From Acheta domesticus (taxonomy: Eukaryota > Arthropoda > Insecta > Orthoptera > Gryllidae): DNA of 64,000 nucleotides. This document shows positions 33,596-45,480 of the stretch, in pieces (position 1 is the stretch's first letter; each line of letters opens with the position of its first letter). Where the stretch lies: positions 124,175,366 to 124,239,365 of the forward strand of contig JAHLJT010009436.1 of the NCBI GenBank assembly GCA_031308135.1, in the 5' to 3' direction. Made by a program: the position numbers and the translations under genes. Below the pieces are notes generated by a model. The model was not told the origin of the DNA and searched no databases. It saw nothing but the letters and a program-made list of their open reading frames with translations.

Positions 33596-34685
33596 TTGCG
33601 TTGTTCTCTGTTCAAGATGCTCCTTCTCCATCATTCGAACGAAAGGTTATTGGAAAAATTTAGTTACCTGCGATATTTATTACTATTCTCTTTGGTGCCC
33701 TTTAAATTTTCAATTGGGTTCTCTTACAATAGTAATGAGACCGGAAGTCGAGAATTAAAAATGTGCAAATAAGAGGATGTAAAGGGAAAGAAACATCTTA
33801 TGAATACCAGATAAAAAATATACATTTTTTTATCCCTTTAGGTGATTTAATTCTTTTTTCTGTTATCTTTAAATAAAATAAATTTATAATCGCAAAGTCT
33901 TTCCTTTTTTTAGTTTTGAGAAAATTTATTTTTATACACTGTACAACACATATTCTTCGTCGGAGGTGTTGTCGAGTATTTTCTACACAGCTTTTCTTGC
34001 CACAGTGGCACCTATCCAATCACACTGCTCCTTTCTTTCGCACCCCATTCGCTGATGCCTTTCACATGTGCCGGCGCTAATGCGGTCACGTCCCGCATCC
34101 ACCTCGCATCACCCTCAGCTTTCCGTCTGCGTCGGCACTTCTCGTCAAGCTACCACCACGTGGCCTCTCCGTCAGCTCAGCGACACCCATTATTTCTCTT
34201 TTCCCTCCTTCTCGCCCTTAACATCAAACCTCTCGTAGGACTCTGAGTACGCATCGTTGTGGTCTCGCACTCATCATTCCTCTAGTCAGAACAATGAGAA
34301 CAGTTTGTAAGTCTTTATTTTCAACGTGTCAAAAATTTCATGCTACTACTTAAATCACTTGTGTGATTTTACAATACTTGTATATTCCACTGTTGTCTGC
34401 TGGGTGTATTACCTCGAGGAAAGCAGCTTAAATCAAATAATTTCACGCAGTTGTCATCTAGGAGGGTGATGGGACGAAATGGGAACACTCCATTTACAAC
34501 ACATAGATTGCAACCATATGTGATCAGATATGACTAATAAATATTCTATTTATTACGTGTTCTTGAAGTGGTAAATACAATATATTGTTATTAACAAACA
34601 CATCCATTTACTTTGTATAACTGATTCCGTGTTCTCATAGCATTTCCTCCAACCATTACAATGCAATTCTATTGCAATGTTGCTT
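33596..34685. other. AT-rich interval with a pyrimidine-rich patch
   Basis: This is AT-rich except for a C/T-rich, moderately GC patch at 34030-34220 that includes the E-box palindrome CCACGTGG (34156-34163). No gene is seen. Confidence 0.45.
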
Positions 34686-35053
34686 GATCGCTTCTCCCTC
34701 GCTCCCTTCTCTCCTATCTCTCCATTTCTCGCCATCATTTCCTCATCAGCGCGGCCGCGCCGGCCACTGCGCAGGACTTCTTCGCAGAACGGGCCGCCGA
34801 GAGATCTGCCCGCCCACCGCCTCCGCCGCCGCCGCCGCGCAAATTGGCGCCGAGTGCGCGGGTCATTTTTCCATTAGCCCTGCGCGCGGCCGCTTGCTTT
34901 GTTGGGCCGCAGGCGGGGCCTTCGAGGCCTTCGAAGGAGTTGCGTAGTTGCGTTGAGGGCCTGGTCTCGCGATGCGACGTGTTGCGTTGCGCAGGGCTTT
35001 TTCTGATTATCATCCAGCCAGTGGTCCTGGCGGGGTGGTTGGGGAGTACATAC
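34686..35053. other. GC-rich CpG island 22
   Basis: CpG-rich core with GCC runs, CGCAAATTGGCGCCG (about 34838-34852), TTTTTCCATTAGCC (34866-34879) and GCTTGCTTTGTTGGG (about 34892-34906, Sox-type CTTTGTT). It ends at the MITE. Confidence 0.5.
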
Positions 35054-35299
35054 CAATGGCGGATCGAGGGGGAGATGCGGGGACCGTGCCCTCCCCCAAA
35101 GGTCTAGAGTTTTCGTTTATTACATTCTTATATTTGGCAGAATTTATTTAATTATTTATTTGTAAGAAGTATGTAAATATTTAAAAATATTGTATATTAG
35201 CATACATACACTACAAAAATAATATTCTAACAAATGTTTATTATTTAACAAAAAACTGTGATGACCCCCCTCCAAAATGATCGGCTGGATCCGCCCCTG
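35054..35299. mobile_element. hAT-like MITE, 246 bp
   Basis: The left end CAATGGCGGATCGAG and the reverse complement of the right end, CAGGGGCGGATCCAG, match at 12 of 15 positions, giving terminal inverted repeats. Inside each end is a C-rich CCTCC(C)AAA word, and the middle is AT-rich. The flanks GTACATAC and GTATACAA could be a decayed 8-bp duplication (5 of 8). CAGGGGCGGATC-type ends are familiar from small hAT-type elements. No coding capacity. Confidence 0.65.
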
Positions 35300-36879
35300 G
35301 TATACAAATATATGCCGCGGTTCCTTAGTTTAAGCTGCAAAAATGGAGTCGTTAGTTAAATAGAATGAAAGTATCTGACCCTTTGCCGCTAACCGAAGTT
35401 GTCTATACAAAGGTTTATAACAGTTGTGTCAAGGTCACTTGGTGGCAATGGCTTTGCATCATGGCACCGTAGCATGCCACGAACTTATCTGCGCAACTAG
35501 CGTCGGGAATGGGAACTATTTGTAACCCCGCCGTTTTACAATAGGAATGGCGTTGTCTGGTGGTGGGGTAATAAACTGCGTGGAGGGGCGATTTCGTCGT
35601 GGCACTTCCGTTCGTGGCATCGACCTTGACAACACTGGTTTATAATGTTCTCGGTCTTATGGTGTTCGTGTTTCTTAGTTTTTGTTGTTGTTTTTTCACT
35701 TTTTCACACACTCACTCATGCATGTATCCCTTTACATTTGTTTACAACCCAGTCCTACCTATAATGTGTATTTTATACTAATCAATATTTACACTATACA
35801 ATACGCCAAGGCGCCGACTTTCCTCGAAGCTCAGCGCTCAAGCGTTCACCACGCAGGGCTGGCTGGGCTCTGTCCTAGTTGGAGCTCGTGGCCTCGGTTA
35901 ATGAGAGAGGAAAGTCCTAATAAGATTAAGAAGAAAATTGCGCATTTGCTTCGGGTGCGGTAATGAAGAATAATGACTTCACACTATTTGAATTGATGCA
36001 GTTCATTGATAATCCAATCGTGTATGGCTTAACTAGGCAGTTAAGGGAGTGAACTCGGAACTCTTGTGTACATTGCAAATTGCCTGTCTTTCGTACAAAC
36101 ACCTCGCAGTTTGCTTTCTTTATTAAAATATTGAAGGACCAGAATAAAGTAATGAAGTGTGGTAAAGATAACCAATGAAGAGCTTAAAGAGATGACCATT
36201 TTTAACGGAAAACTTATCAGCAGGAGAAGATAGTTTTCTGTGAAAATAAATTAACAAATATTTTAGTACTCGTGCGCTGCTAAACAACTTCGTGAGTCTG
36301 TGAAGAACAAATAACATTCATGGTAGTCAACAAGATATTGCAAACACCAAAATGCCAGTGCTGCTTTCACTAAATGGACGTGCATTACAGCTTCTTCTTA
36401 GATAAGACTGAAGTAATATTTGCTACTTGTCCATGTAGAGTAAATTGATGTCTGCAAAATTACATTTCTATTTTGAAAGTTGAAGTGTTTGCTTTAAATA
36501 TATTTTGTTTCTTTCCTTCTTTACAATAATTTGAAATGTACACAAACATACTGTTACAAAAATTTCATTAATCTTTTCAATATTTATTCATCATTTTTCT
36601 CATACGGACCAGTTATTAAGAATATACAGAACTTTTAAGAATGCTTCTGAACATTTGAAAACGCATATAAAATATGCGTAGATATCATTCTTGTAGTGAT
36701 TTCAGGTATCAGTACACTACAATTTACATTCACTTTAGAAATTCATTTGTGTTTTTGTTATTTATTAATTACATTTTACATTTAGGAAGTACTAAATCTT
36801 GAGAAAAAATTCACAGAGCACAACAGAAATGCCCGACTCCTGTGTTTTAAGACAAATATCATGGTAACCACCATCATAC
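35300..36879. other. Mixed then AT-rich interval
   Basis: The stretch 35390-35620 is mixed, with a nuclear-receptor-type word (separate entry), and 35805-35900 is also mixed. The rest is AT-rich and empty. Confidence 0.45.
35429..35437 (+). promoter_or_regulatory. FTZ-F1/ERR-type extended half-site TCAAGGTCA
   Basis: TCAAGGTCA is the extended monomer half-site known for FTZ-F1 and ERR nuclear receptors. A single 9-mer match can arise by chance in 64 kb. Confidence 0.3.
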
Positions 36880-37565
36880 ACCGTCCGCCTCCTATCATCC
36901 ACTTTCCACCACGAGACTCGGCGACAGCGGCGGACGATTTAATAAAACGAAGCTGCTGTGTTGAAACACGCGGACGTGACGACCTCGACTATCCCCCCTC
37001 ATTGCCACCGCCTCCGCCGACTCGCCTCACCTCCTTCTCCATTCCCCCGTTTTCCCTCTCTGCTACCTCATCACCGCATCCACTGCCATCGCCTTCCTCA
37101 GCAACTGTGCTTGAGTCCTCATCAGAGCATTTCTCGACTGTCTAAGTCCCATTTACCCCACCATAACCGTAGCCCCTTCCATCACCGTCGCCCCTCGTCG
37201 CCGATCCTTAGCCACCCTCGTTCACCTTTCCCAAAAGAAGAAGTGAACTCGTTTCCAGGGCTGCTAGGGCCTGTGACGCCGCCGGTGCGGCGCGGACGCG
37301 GAGGCTGCAGTGGCCCCACCGCCCCGGCTGCACAATGGCCACGGGGCGGCTTTTCTTCCACCCGCACTCCGCTGCCCGCGAAGAAGTCGCAACAGCCGGC
37401 GCCGCACAAAAGATTCGCGTCGACGGGCGGGCGCGGGAGGGGGCCCCGGCTCGGCCTCCCCTCGTGGGGCGGCGGCGCGAGACCGTCGGTTTCGGGACAC
37501 CGAGGGGCCACGTGGGCCATGTTAAAGCTGTCGGTGACGACATTAAAGTGTGCTTTATCGCGTTG
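36880..37565. other. GC-rich island 23
   Basis: A C/T-rich first half (36980-37220) precedes a CpG-rich second half (37260-37520) with the E-box CCACGTGG (37508-37515). It ends in GACGACATTAAAGTGTGC and CTTTATCGCG words. A 217-codon open frame (36958-37611) overlaps antisense frames of 111 and 128 codons and is not called. Confidence 0.55.
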
Positions 37566-40505
37566 CAAAAAGGCTGTCTTCGTTGTATATTTCGTTAGGT
37601 TATCGAAGTAAACAAGTTAGTTTTTACAAGATCGTTTTAATAGCTTAAAATTAGATAGTGAACTTAACTTTTCCTTAGAGAAAATTACTTGTTTACTACA
37701 TACTTGTACTTTCCACGTGAACCGCGCGAAGTGGTAAAATAATTCAATAAGATAAATTTAGAACTTTGAAGCGTACATTGTTTTATATGAACGTAAAGAG
37801 GACAGTATCGATCTTCGTATCGACTTACATAATCGAATTGAGAACAGCAAAATATGGAACATTCTGTAGGGTTCCTTCAGAATAATTTTCTAGTTATAAA
37901 TTTTGTTTGTTTTAAATTGATTTTACAGATGCACAATTTGAATTAGTGCACAATACTGCTGTTCCCTTCTTCTCATCTTCATCATGCTACTCATCTTCAC
38001 ACTTCACGAGTCATAAATTGAAGAACAGGATCACTTTCATTCTTAACAAAAGTCAATGTAAATAAGAGGACATTTATTTTCGCGATATTGTTTCATTTAT
38101 ATGCAAATAGTGATCAAATATTGTTCTTAGAAGATCAAGAGCATAATTTAGACTGCATATTTTTTAGTACACGTTCAATATTAATGAATAAATCATGCTA
38201 TTTGTAATCTCTTGTTCGTCTTTGTCTCAGTAGGAAAATTATTTGTTACCTAGAAGTTTAAATTTGTTTAATTCTCTAAAGAATTCGTTTTTGAGAGGAA
38301 ACATACAGTAGATTAAAATGTAATATAGATTTTTGAATAATATAATTCAAACAATAAAAGTATAAAGTAAATAGTGATATGGAAATGGTTCACAATGAAA
38401 TATATTACCATATCGGTGTTGCGACTGCAAAACTAGAATGAAGTTTCACCTTTGTAAACGTATCATTTCGCAAATAAGCAAAATTCATTATTTGTGAGTC
38501 TGTTTCCGATGTGTTGGTGTTGCTGTTCAACAATTGTTTCCTTCCAATTACATGAATCTATGTATTAAAATTAGTTATGTATGCCTAACAGCGTAGACCT
38601 TCAACAAATTCTTGCATCAAAATTTTAAATATATTTTAATACATAATGTGTGTTAAAATCATTTGTTATATTTATAATCTATTTTCCATATCTGCCTTGT
38701 GAAAAGAAAAACAAAATAATAAAAATGGTCTGTTTATACCTTAATGTTCTGAAAAAAATAATTTTGTGTTCCAAAGAAACTCAGCCACAAGAAATCCAAT
38801 AAATACTAAGTGTTCCCTAATATTTAATTTATATTGAGATGAAAAGGAACTAGCGCCTCCGGGGTATTTTCATGTTAAATGTTTTATTTGTACCTTTGCA
38901 AGTTCATAATCAAAAATCCTTTTAAACATATTGCTAGTACTGTTGCCCGTCTCGTCCATTTTTGTGTAGAAAGTTTTATGAAAAAATGTCGATTAAAATT
39001 CTTATTTAACTTTATGTTTCATTCCAATATGAAGTTAAACAATTGTCAGTCGAATAAATTAAGTCGTAACTTTGAATGTAAGTGCCAGAATGAGATATAG
39101 TAATTCACAGTGTCTCTTCAATGTGCTTATAGGTGCAGTGATGCCTGATATGATAAATATGTATCATACATGGTTTGACATACATGGCTTGATGACGATG
39201 CTGCTGAGAATCAGTGGATTAACTCGTTATTATCACTACGATACCTTATTTATGATATTTCATGAAATCATATCATTTTAGTCATTGTCCTCTTTTCAGC
39301 ATATATATTTTTCTTCACACATCAAATAACTGTTTCTTACTCATTTGTCTCCGTCGTCAACATATTTCACACGATTTTGTGACGTGTGGCTCACATAAAC
39401 CCCGTAATACAATACAGCCAAAAGCACCCGTTTTTATAATTTTATTCCATAATATCTTACAGGGAACCGGTCGAGAATTATGCCAATTGATTTCTCTTGT
39501 CGTGTGGAAAGCGAATGAGATAATCTCTGTAGGTGCCGTGAGTCACCCGAAAGACATTTGAGTTTCTTGAAGAACTCCCCAAAACACGTTTTTTAAAGAA
39601 AGTTTGCATCGAAGTCTGCATGTTTTCGCAAATTATTATAGATTTTCCACCAGGAGATTGGCATAATAAGAGACGCGTCGAATTAATCTCGAATTGCTGA
39701 ACACGAATCCTGAATGACAGACGCAGGTTACACGATTACTGTATAAGAATATCATATCATATCAAGAGAAAGAATTTTATCAGTAGGGGACTTGAGTACA
39801 TGTTCACGAACTTGGAAATTCTAGTTGTTGAACTACGATTTTCCTTATCTCAAGAATGGCTGCCAGAGAGGTCGCAAAATTCCGAAGTTTAGGAGGAATA
39901 TTGAGATAAGGAAAAGTTGCTTGGATGCCCTCCGAACGCCCGTTTTGCACGCAGTTGCATGTTGCGATATGCCTGACCCGTTCACATAACTACTTTCAGA
40001 GAATCATTTCTGGAAATTGTTTTATACTTACTTTGGTGTAAAAGGTGGCATCAAAGAAATAGTATGTTGCCGTATTTGCTCATTTTCTGTTAAAAGTAGT
40101 TATAGAATAAGTGACTACATTCTAGAATGATAATTTTGAAATGTTGATGACTTTTGGAATTCTTTATTTTTTTGTTAACTCCCCCCGAAAAGCATTATAC
40201 AATTTTCACGTAGCTCAATTATTAGGTTATATTCCATTATGTTTACATTCGTTTGAGCACCAAGGGCATTTGATATGTCCTTCTGTGTACTTCCTTAATC
40301 TTTCAAGATTACGATTGCAATCTGGTTAGGGCGAAAGGAAATAAGAGTACGTTTCCTTCCATTTCTCGTTTATTTTGTGCACTGTAGCAATAGAGAATTG
40401 GATATTTTTCTCCCTTTCTTATTATTGAGTGGTTTTAAGATATAATTCATTGTAAATAATTTTAATTAATCGGTTTGGGTAAATCAGCGCACAAATGCCT
40501 ATCAA
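37566..40505. other. Long AT-rich interval, no gene seen
   Basis: This is 2.9 kb of AT-rich unique DNA, one of the longest stretches without an island. A 15-bp inverted repeat lies at 39839-39915. The 99-codon frame at 39262-39561 has no recognisable motif. Confidence 0.55.
39839..39915. repeat. Perfect 15-bp inverted repeat, 47-nt spacer
   Basis: TTTTCCTTATCTCAA (39839-39853) and its exact reverse complement (39901-39915) flank a 47-nt spacer that is itself not paired. Family unknown. Confidence 0.8.
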
Positions 40506-40985
40506 ATGGTGTTGATTCCTGTGCCGCGGTCTTCAAAGTGGGACGTCGGGGCGGTCGACGGATCGATGCAGCGAGAGGACGCGTCGGAGGTGCGTCGTGG
40601 ACCGCAGAAGCGGCGAGCGCCGCCGGAAATAGACACGGGCCGCGCCTCGGAAATGTCAGCGGAGTATACCTGGCGCGGCGTCGTTTTCGGACGAAGGACG
40701 TCGCTCGCTCGCTCGCTCGCCGTCCGACCGCCTTCTTCCACCGGCCGCAGAGTAGAGTGGGTCAGCGTCTGACTGCCCCCTTGCCCCCGCGCACCACGCT
40801 ACGAGAGGAAAAGGGCCTTCTGCTTTATTTAGAGCGGGTTATGAGACCCTGTTTTCGAAGCGTGTTAATCCTCAGACGCCGACGACGCGACGACAGCCCG
40901 AGTGTAGGAGAAAGACCGGGCCGACGGAAAGGGGAGAGGGTACGGACGGGCGTTGACCGACGAGGCGCACTGTGAGTTGTAGTAG
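40506..40985. other. GC-rich CpG island 24
   Basis: CpG- and purine-rich sequence with a CGCT tandem (CGCTCGCTCGCTCGC, about 40692-40708) and CGACGACGCGACGAC (40879-40893). A 166-codon arginine-rich frame is open along with others and is not called. Confidence 0.55.
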
Positions 40986-42475
40986 AGCAGATGAAGAAAG
41001 TGAGAGGAGAGTAGTGCGTGGCGCCAAGAAAAACGCGTCAGCTTGAAGTGACAACGATGCGCATTATATTTACTGTTTACACACGCGTATGCTGCGTGCA
41101 AGCGTGAATCGTATCGTGGTTTTCGAAGGTGGCATGTAGCCCGTGGTTAGTGATATATTTCAGACACAAGCAGAACAGTGTCTAGCTGAGGTGTAGAAAG
41201 TTTTATACTTACATAAACGTCCTTTTTTGTTATATACACATTGTCAAAGCATACCCAAATCACACTTGTTTCTCTTTAATGATCTGAATAGGGTGTCAGG
41301 TACAGGTACCTCATGTACCAGCTTCAGGATCCGGCTGTACTTTATGTTGTCGACTATACGGTGCATTTCCGGAGGTTTAAGATTAAATTATTTCAAAACT
41401 ATTTTGTTTTTAACAAGTAATACACACTTATAAAGTAGGGGTCTTTAGGTGTGACAAAATAAATATTACAATACTTTTTTTTATTTGAAAGTATAATCTA
41501 AGGATTAAAACAACGTTTCTTTCCTTAACATGTCGATTATTGGTGTTCTTACCTTACAGTTTGGGCCAATAAAATGGACGTAGTAAAAGTGAATAAATGT
41601 GGACACAGAAACAATATTATGGTTAAATTGTGTGGACCACGTTATAATCGATACGCGTGAGTATAATGGCAATCGTAACTATCATTGTATTTAAAAAAAA
41701 TCTTTAATATTTTACTCAGAATTTCAATATAAATGTATTATCCCACTTCTCCACAAAGAAATGAATTTCAATGAAATCGAAGTTAATATTTTACTAGAAA
41801 TGTAATTTTCAGTGAGGATGAATTGATATAAATATTAGTTAATTGATGAGAAGTGCAGAAAGAATCCGTTTATTATTTAAAAAAATCTTTTGACAAGAAA
41901 ATTTGGAGACCACAGTGTCAGTTTACTCTCGTCTCACTTATTGATTTTACTAGAAAACTACGATCTGAGAATTATTGACGAGTTTTGACAATGGTCATGG
42001 TTGTAGATTATAGGTTTAATAGAAAGTTCTACCGTCGTATATTTAATTTAAGGTTTCCGTGACACCTTTTTGATGTTATAGGAAATCTCTATGAACTGTT
42101 ATGAAAATTGAAAATATTATTGCAGATACGATCCTCTGAATGATTATTTACAATAGCCCTATGCATTTACTTCGATCGACTTCTCTCGCCGAAAAGCGAT
42201 CATCAAGTAGCCTTTTCCTTTTGATGTCATTTGTAGATAATATTTTAGCCATAAATGCACAGTTTCAGCTTTACCGTTAATATTATTATTATTCCTCTGC
42301 AGGTCTTTGTATACCCGTAAAATCCATAATCAGAAATCAGTTATTGCTGTCACATCTCTGAAAAAGGCAATATAAAGAAAGTATTTTTGTTTCTGGCTAG
42401 TTGAAATACAGCATTTTCATTCGTAACCAAACCAAATGTCATACAGGCTGGTCTCTTTCAATCTGTCTTCCTATC
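40986..42475. other. AT-rich interval, no gene seen
   Basis: This is AT-rich unique sequence with an inverted-repeat-like AGGTACAGGTACCT near 41299. No gene is supported. Confidence 0.5.
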
Positions 42476-43235
42476 GTTTCGTGATTTGTGTTCCTTGGAC
42501 TCCGATAGTCTGATTCCCCCAAACATGGGCCAAACCCCAAGACTGTGTCGCGACGGATCGTTCGAGACCAACCAAAAGTGTGCGCGCCGACACCGAGGTC
42601 GCTGCGCAGTCGCAAGGGCCAGACGGGGTTTTATAGTCGGCGGTCTCCATTTGGTGAGCGCGCACCTTCGTGCGACGTTTTACGATCTCCGCGCCACCGC
42701 CCACGTGTCCGCGGCAAGGCGGCCCTCTATTCCTCCACGCGGGCGAGAGTCGTGACCCCGCCGAGGACAACGGGTCGCCCTCCAAAGAAGTCGTAGGGCC
42801 CGGCCCCACCGCGTCATCGAAGCCATCTGCTCCCCCTGCTCTCCGCACCACCTAGGCCCTCACCGCCTTCCCTTTCGGAGCCGCCCCTCCGCCCCCGCTT
42901 GCCAGCTGCGCGGCCGCACGTGTGGCAGGGACCACGTGCTCACGACACGCCTCTCCAGCCCTGCCCCTGAGGGACGGAGCCTTGGAGAAAGCTGCCCTCC
43001 TCAATTGCGCTGCTGCCACCTGTCGTGGGATCTCTGCCACGGAAGAGATTTCATCATTTGTGGATGTGAACAAACAACAGCCGATGTGGATGGCCGATGT
43101 GGCGAGAGCGGGTCCCGACCCAGCGCCCCGGACGGAACGATCGCGGTTTCGAAGTCCCTGTGTTGGCATGGTTGTTTTTCCCTTCTCTTTCATTAGGTGC
43201 CACGGAGCGAGTCTTCTGACAATACACTGACAAGC
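42476..43235. other. GC-rich island 25
   Basis: This is a 0.75-kb GC-rich block. It includes GGGGTTTTATAGTCGGCGG (42626-42644) and CCATTTGGTGAGCGCG, where GGTGAGC could serve as a splice donor. Further on is a CACGTG pair (42916-42943 region, GCACGTGTGG and CCACGTGC). Frames are open in five registers. It is promoter- or first-exon-like in composition only. Confidence 0.5.
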
Positions 43236-43398
43236 CCGCAAGTATGTCTAATGTGACAAAGTTAATATGTCCCCATGAGGGACCTACTGCCTACTGGGTG
43301 CGAATAATCAAAATCGGCATCCCCTGAAGGTGGAAAAAAAAAACCTGAAAAAAAAGAAAGAAATGTGAACAAACAATTCATTTTGGAGTCTGATTTTT

Positions 43399-43545
43399 AC
43401 TTTCTCGTATACATAGGTGTATGTGCAGTAATATTCATAGTATAGGGAAAGTTACGTAATGCTACACGAAAAAACGGCGAATTTTCGACACAAAAATTTC
43501 ATTGCCGGGCCCTGATAACGAAAAAGTGGATAAAACTAGTGCTAA
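43399..43545 (+). mobile_element. Fam-H dispersed repeat, copy 3 (head fragment)
   Basis: The head palindrome ACTTTCTCGTATACATA...AGTATAGGGAAAGT spans 43399-43452. It is followed by GTAATGCTACACGAAAAAAC, GGCGAATTTTCGAC and GGGCCCTGATAACGAAAAAG, the same order as copy 2 and copy 5. Similarity stops near 43545, so this is a 5'-only fragment. Confidence 0.75.
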
Positions 43546-44459
43546 ATAAAGAGGCCGTCCGTTATTTCCAGTCTAACATTAGGAACTCAAAAATTAAGAA
43601 AATATAAACAAAAAATGTACTTTGCGCGGCGATAGATCGCAGCTGGCAAGAATTTGTGGCAAGGCTGAATAGCTTGCCGAGAATAGTTACTTAACTCTTT
43701 TAATAAAAATTTGAAGAGCATTGTTTACAAGAGATAAATTGAATGTTTTGTATAAAGCATTTTACATCTACCTGTTTATGGTCATTTATCTTATATCTTG
43801 TATAAAGGTTATATTATATAATTGAGGTTTAATAAGTTGTCTTATCGGTTTGATTTGATTCATTTGAGAACACGAGATTTCTAGTTTGGGTCGGAACCTG
43901 TAAAAACAGGTTGTTACAGATTACCGTTACATTGTACCCCAAAACTACATCGGACATTTATTTACGATTCCCAATGGAATTTGCGAATGATATAGTTTAT
44001 GAATAACTAAATTACAATGATTTTTTTTTATTGTGGTGTTAGAGCGCTTCCACTGCTGCAATTATCGGGCGCAAGGGGTTAGAAAGGTGCGGGCCATGAC
44101 CCTTAGTGTATGCCGCTGTTCTAGCGCTGCGCTGCACTGATCAGGAAAATGACGGAAACCACTCGCATCAAACTGAATGCTGTTCCCAGAGAACAAACGT
44201 AATCTGGAGCTCTGCCGCGATCGAACTTGCATCTATCCAATCTTCTGTTCTCGACGAATGAATCATTATTTTACGAAATATTTGGTGATATGCATTTGTC
44301 CTCACCCCTAGAAAAATAATTCGCAACCAAGCAAGCCCTTAGCCGAGATTCAGACCCACAATCTCACATTTGACATAGAGCCGTTGTTCGAATTAGTCGC
44401 TTGCTCAATCAATATTGCTTCGAAAAAGAGCTCGAAATGAAGAGTCACAGATTATAACA
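43546..44459. other. AT-rich interval, no gene seen
   Basis: This is AT-rich unique sequence, mixed at 44040-44260. TTGTTCGAATTAG near 44383 resembles a B box but lacks context. No gene is seen. Confidence 0.45.
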
Positions 44460-44870
44460 AGGGGGCGAAGGAGTGAGGGGTGATGTGTTGCTCCCAGCAA
44501 CCTCGCCTCCCTCCCTCCCCCTGGCGGCGTCGTGGCCGCTCCCACTGTCACCGTCTCCTTCACCGTCGCCGTTGCCGTCACCTCCGTGTGTCGTCGTCAT
44601 CGTCGCATGGGTCGCCAGGGGACGAGCGGCGCGCTGGCGGCGGCCGCCTCGCGTTTACGGGGCCCGTTCATTTTTACGCCCATTAGGTGGCGCTTCCGCC
44701 GCGCGCGCGGTTACTACCGCTTCGCCTCCGCTAATGACTGGCGGCGGGGGGCCACGCTTTAACGCACGCCACCGCGCCGCAAGGGCGGATCCGAAGGTGA
44801 CTGCCCCGCCAAATGCCTCTGGGTGCATGGGTTCAGATCTTCGTCACTATATCAGGAATTAGTGACGCAC
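44460..44870. other. GC-rich CpG island 26 with CTCF-like word
   Basis: A C-rich start (CCTCCCTCCCCC) is followed by CCGTCACC/CCGTCGCC repeats (44547-44585). CpG-rich DNA then contains TTTTTACGCCCATTAGG (44671-44687) and CGCTAATGACTGG (about 44729-44741). Overlapping frames are compositional. Confidence 0.55.
44685..44693 (+). promoter_or_regulatory. CTCF-like core AGGTGGCGC
   Basis: The site reads CCATTAGGTGGCGCTTCC in context. The 9-mer AGGTGGCGC is identical to that at 29550-29558 and fits the insect CTCF core. It overlaps an ATTA homeodomain word. Confidence 0.4.
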
Positions 44871-45221
44871 CAAGCAGGGCTTCGGCCGGTTTCTTTTCTA
44901 GTGTACTGAGTTCCATTTGCTTTTTCCTTTCCTCCCATCACAATTGTCATCTGCACATCGATTTATTAACTCTCCGCTATAGCATTTTATGATTTTCTTA
45001 TTCACATTTTTAATTATCGATCAGTTATCTCTTAATTTACTCGTAAACGTTCTTTCTTAATGTTTACTACTTATTATTACAGTAACATTGTGGAAGTCTC
45101 CCGCCCTCTCAACACATATCACTTCTCCGTATTGCGTCACGGCTCTTTTTTGTCCCGCGTGTGTAATTAATAAGCATTAGATTAATATATACTTATTTGC
45201 TTCATAGTAATAGTAATATTT
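44871..45221. other. AT-rich interval, no gene seen
   Basis: This is AT-rich unique sequence. I see nothing. Confidence 0.5.
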
Positions 45222-45480
45222 ACTTTATCGTCTACTACGTACGTAGTAAAAGAAATTATTGTAATGCTGGAGCGAAAAGTGACGGATTTTCGTCAGCAAA
45301 ACTCCTATTGTGGGGGCCCTGATTTCAAAAATTCTTGTTCCTGTATGTGGTAAATTACTTTAACACTTGTGTAGTCACAATCTACGTTTTGTGGGTCCTT
45401 GATACCGAATAGTTTACGCCGAGCCTCTAGTTATCCGTCCATCAATCCCTCTGTCCATATCTCAATGTCTCTCCCTTCCT
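45222..45480 (+). mobile_element. Fam-H dispersed repeat, copy 4 (head fragment)
   Basis: The head ACTTTATCGTCTACTACG carries a perfect 16-bp palindrome TACTACGTACGTAGTA (45233-45248), then TTATTGTAATGCTGGAGCG. The body follows: GGATTTTCGTCAGCAAAAC, GGGGCCCTGATTTCAAAAA, GTGTAGTCACAATCTACG, GGGTCCTTGATACCGAATAG and a GTCC/GTCT-type tract from about 45436. It fades into pyrimidine-rich DNA near 45480-45525, and the far end is missing. Confidence 0.7.

Noticed and set aside
36958..37611. 217-codon open frame (+)
   Set aside because: It is histidine/proline/serine-rich in a C-rich stretch and overlaps antisense frames of 111 and 128 codons. Compositional.
44383..44395. TTGTTCGAATTAG as a B box
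   Set aside because: The last bases do not fit the box, and no SINE body or tail surrounds it.
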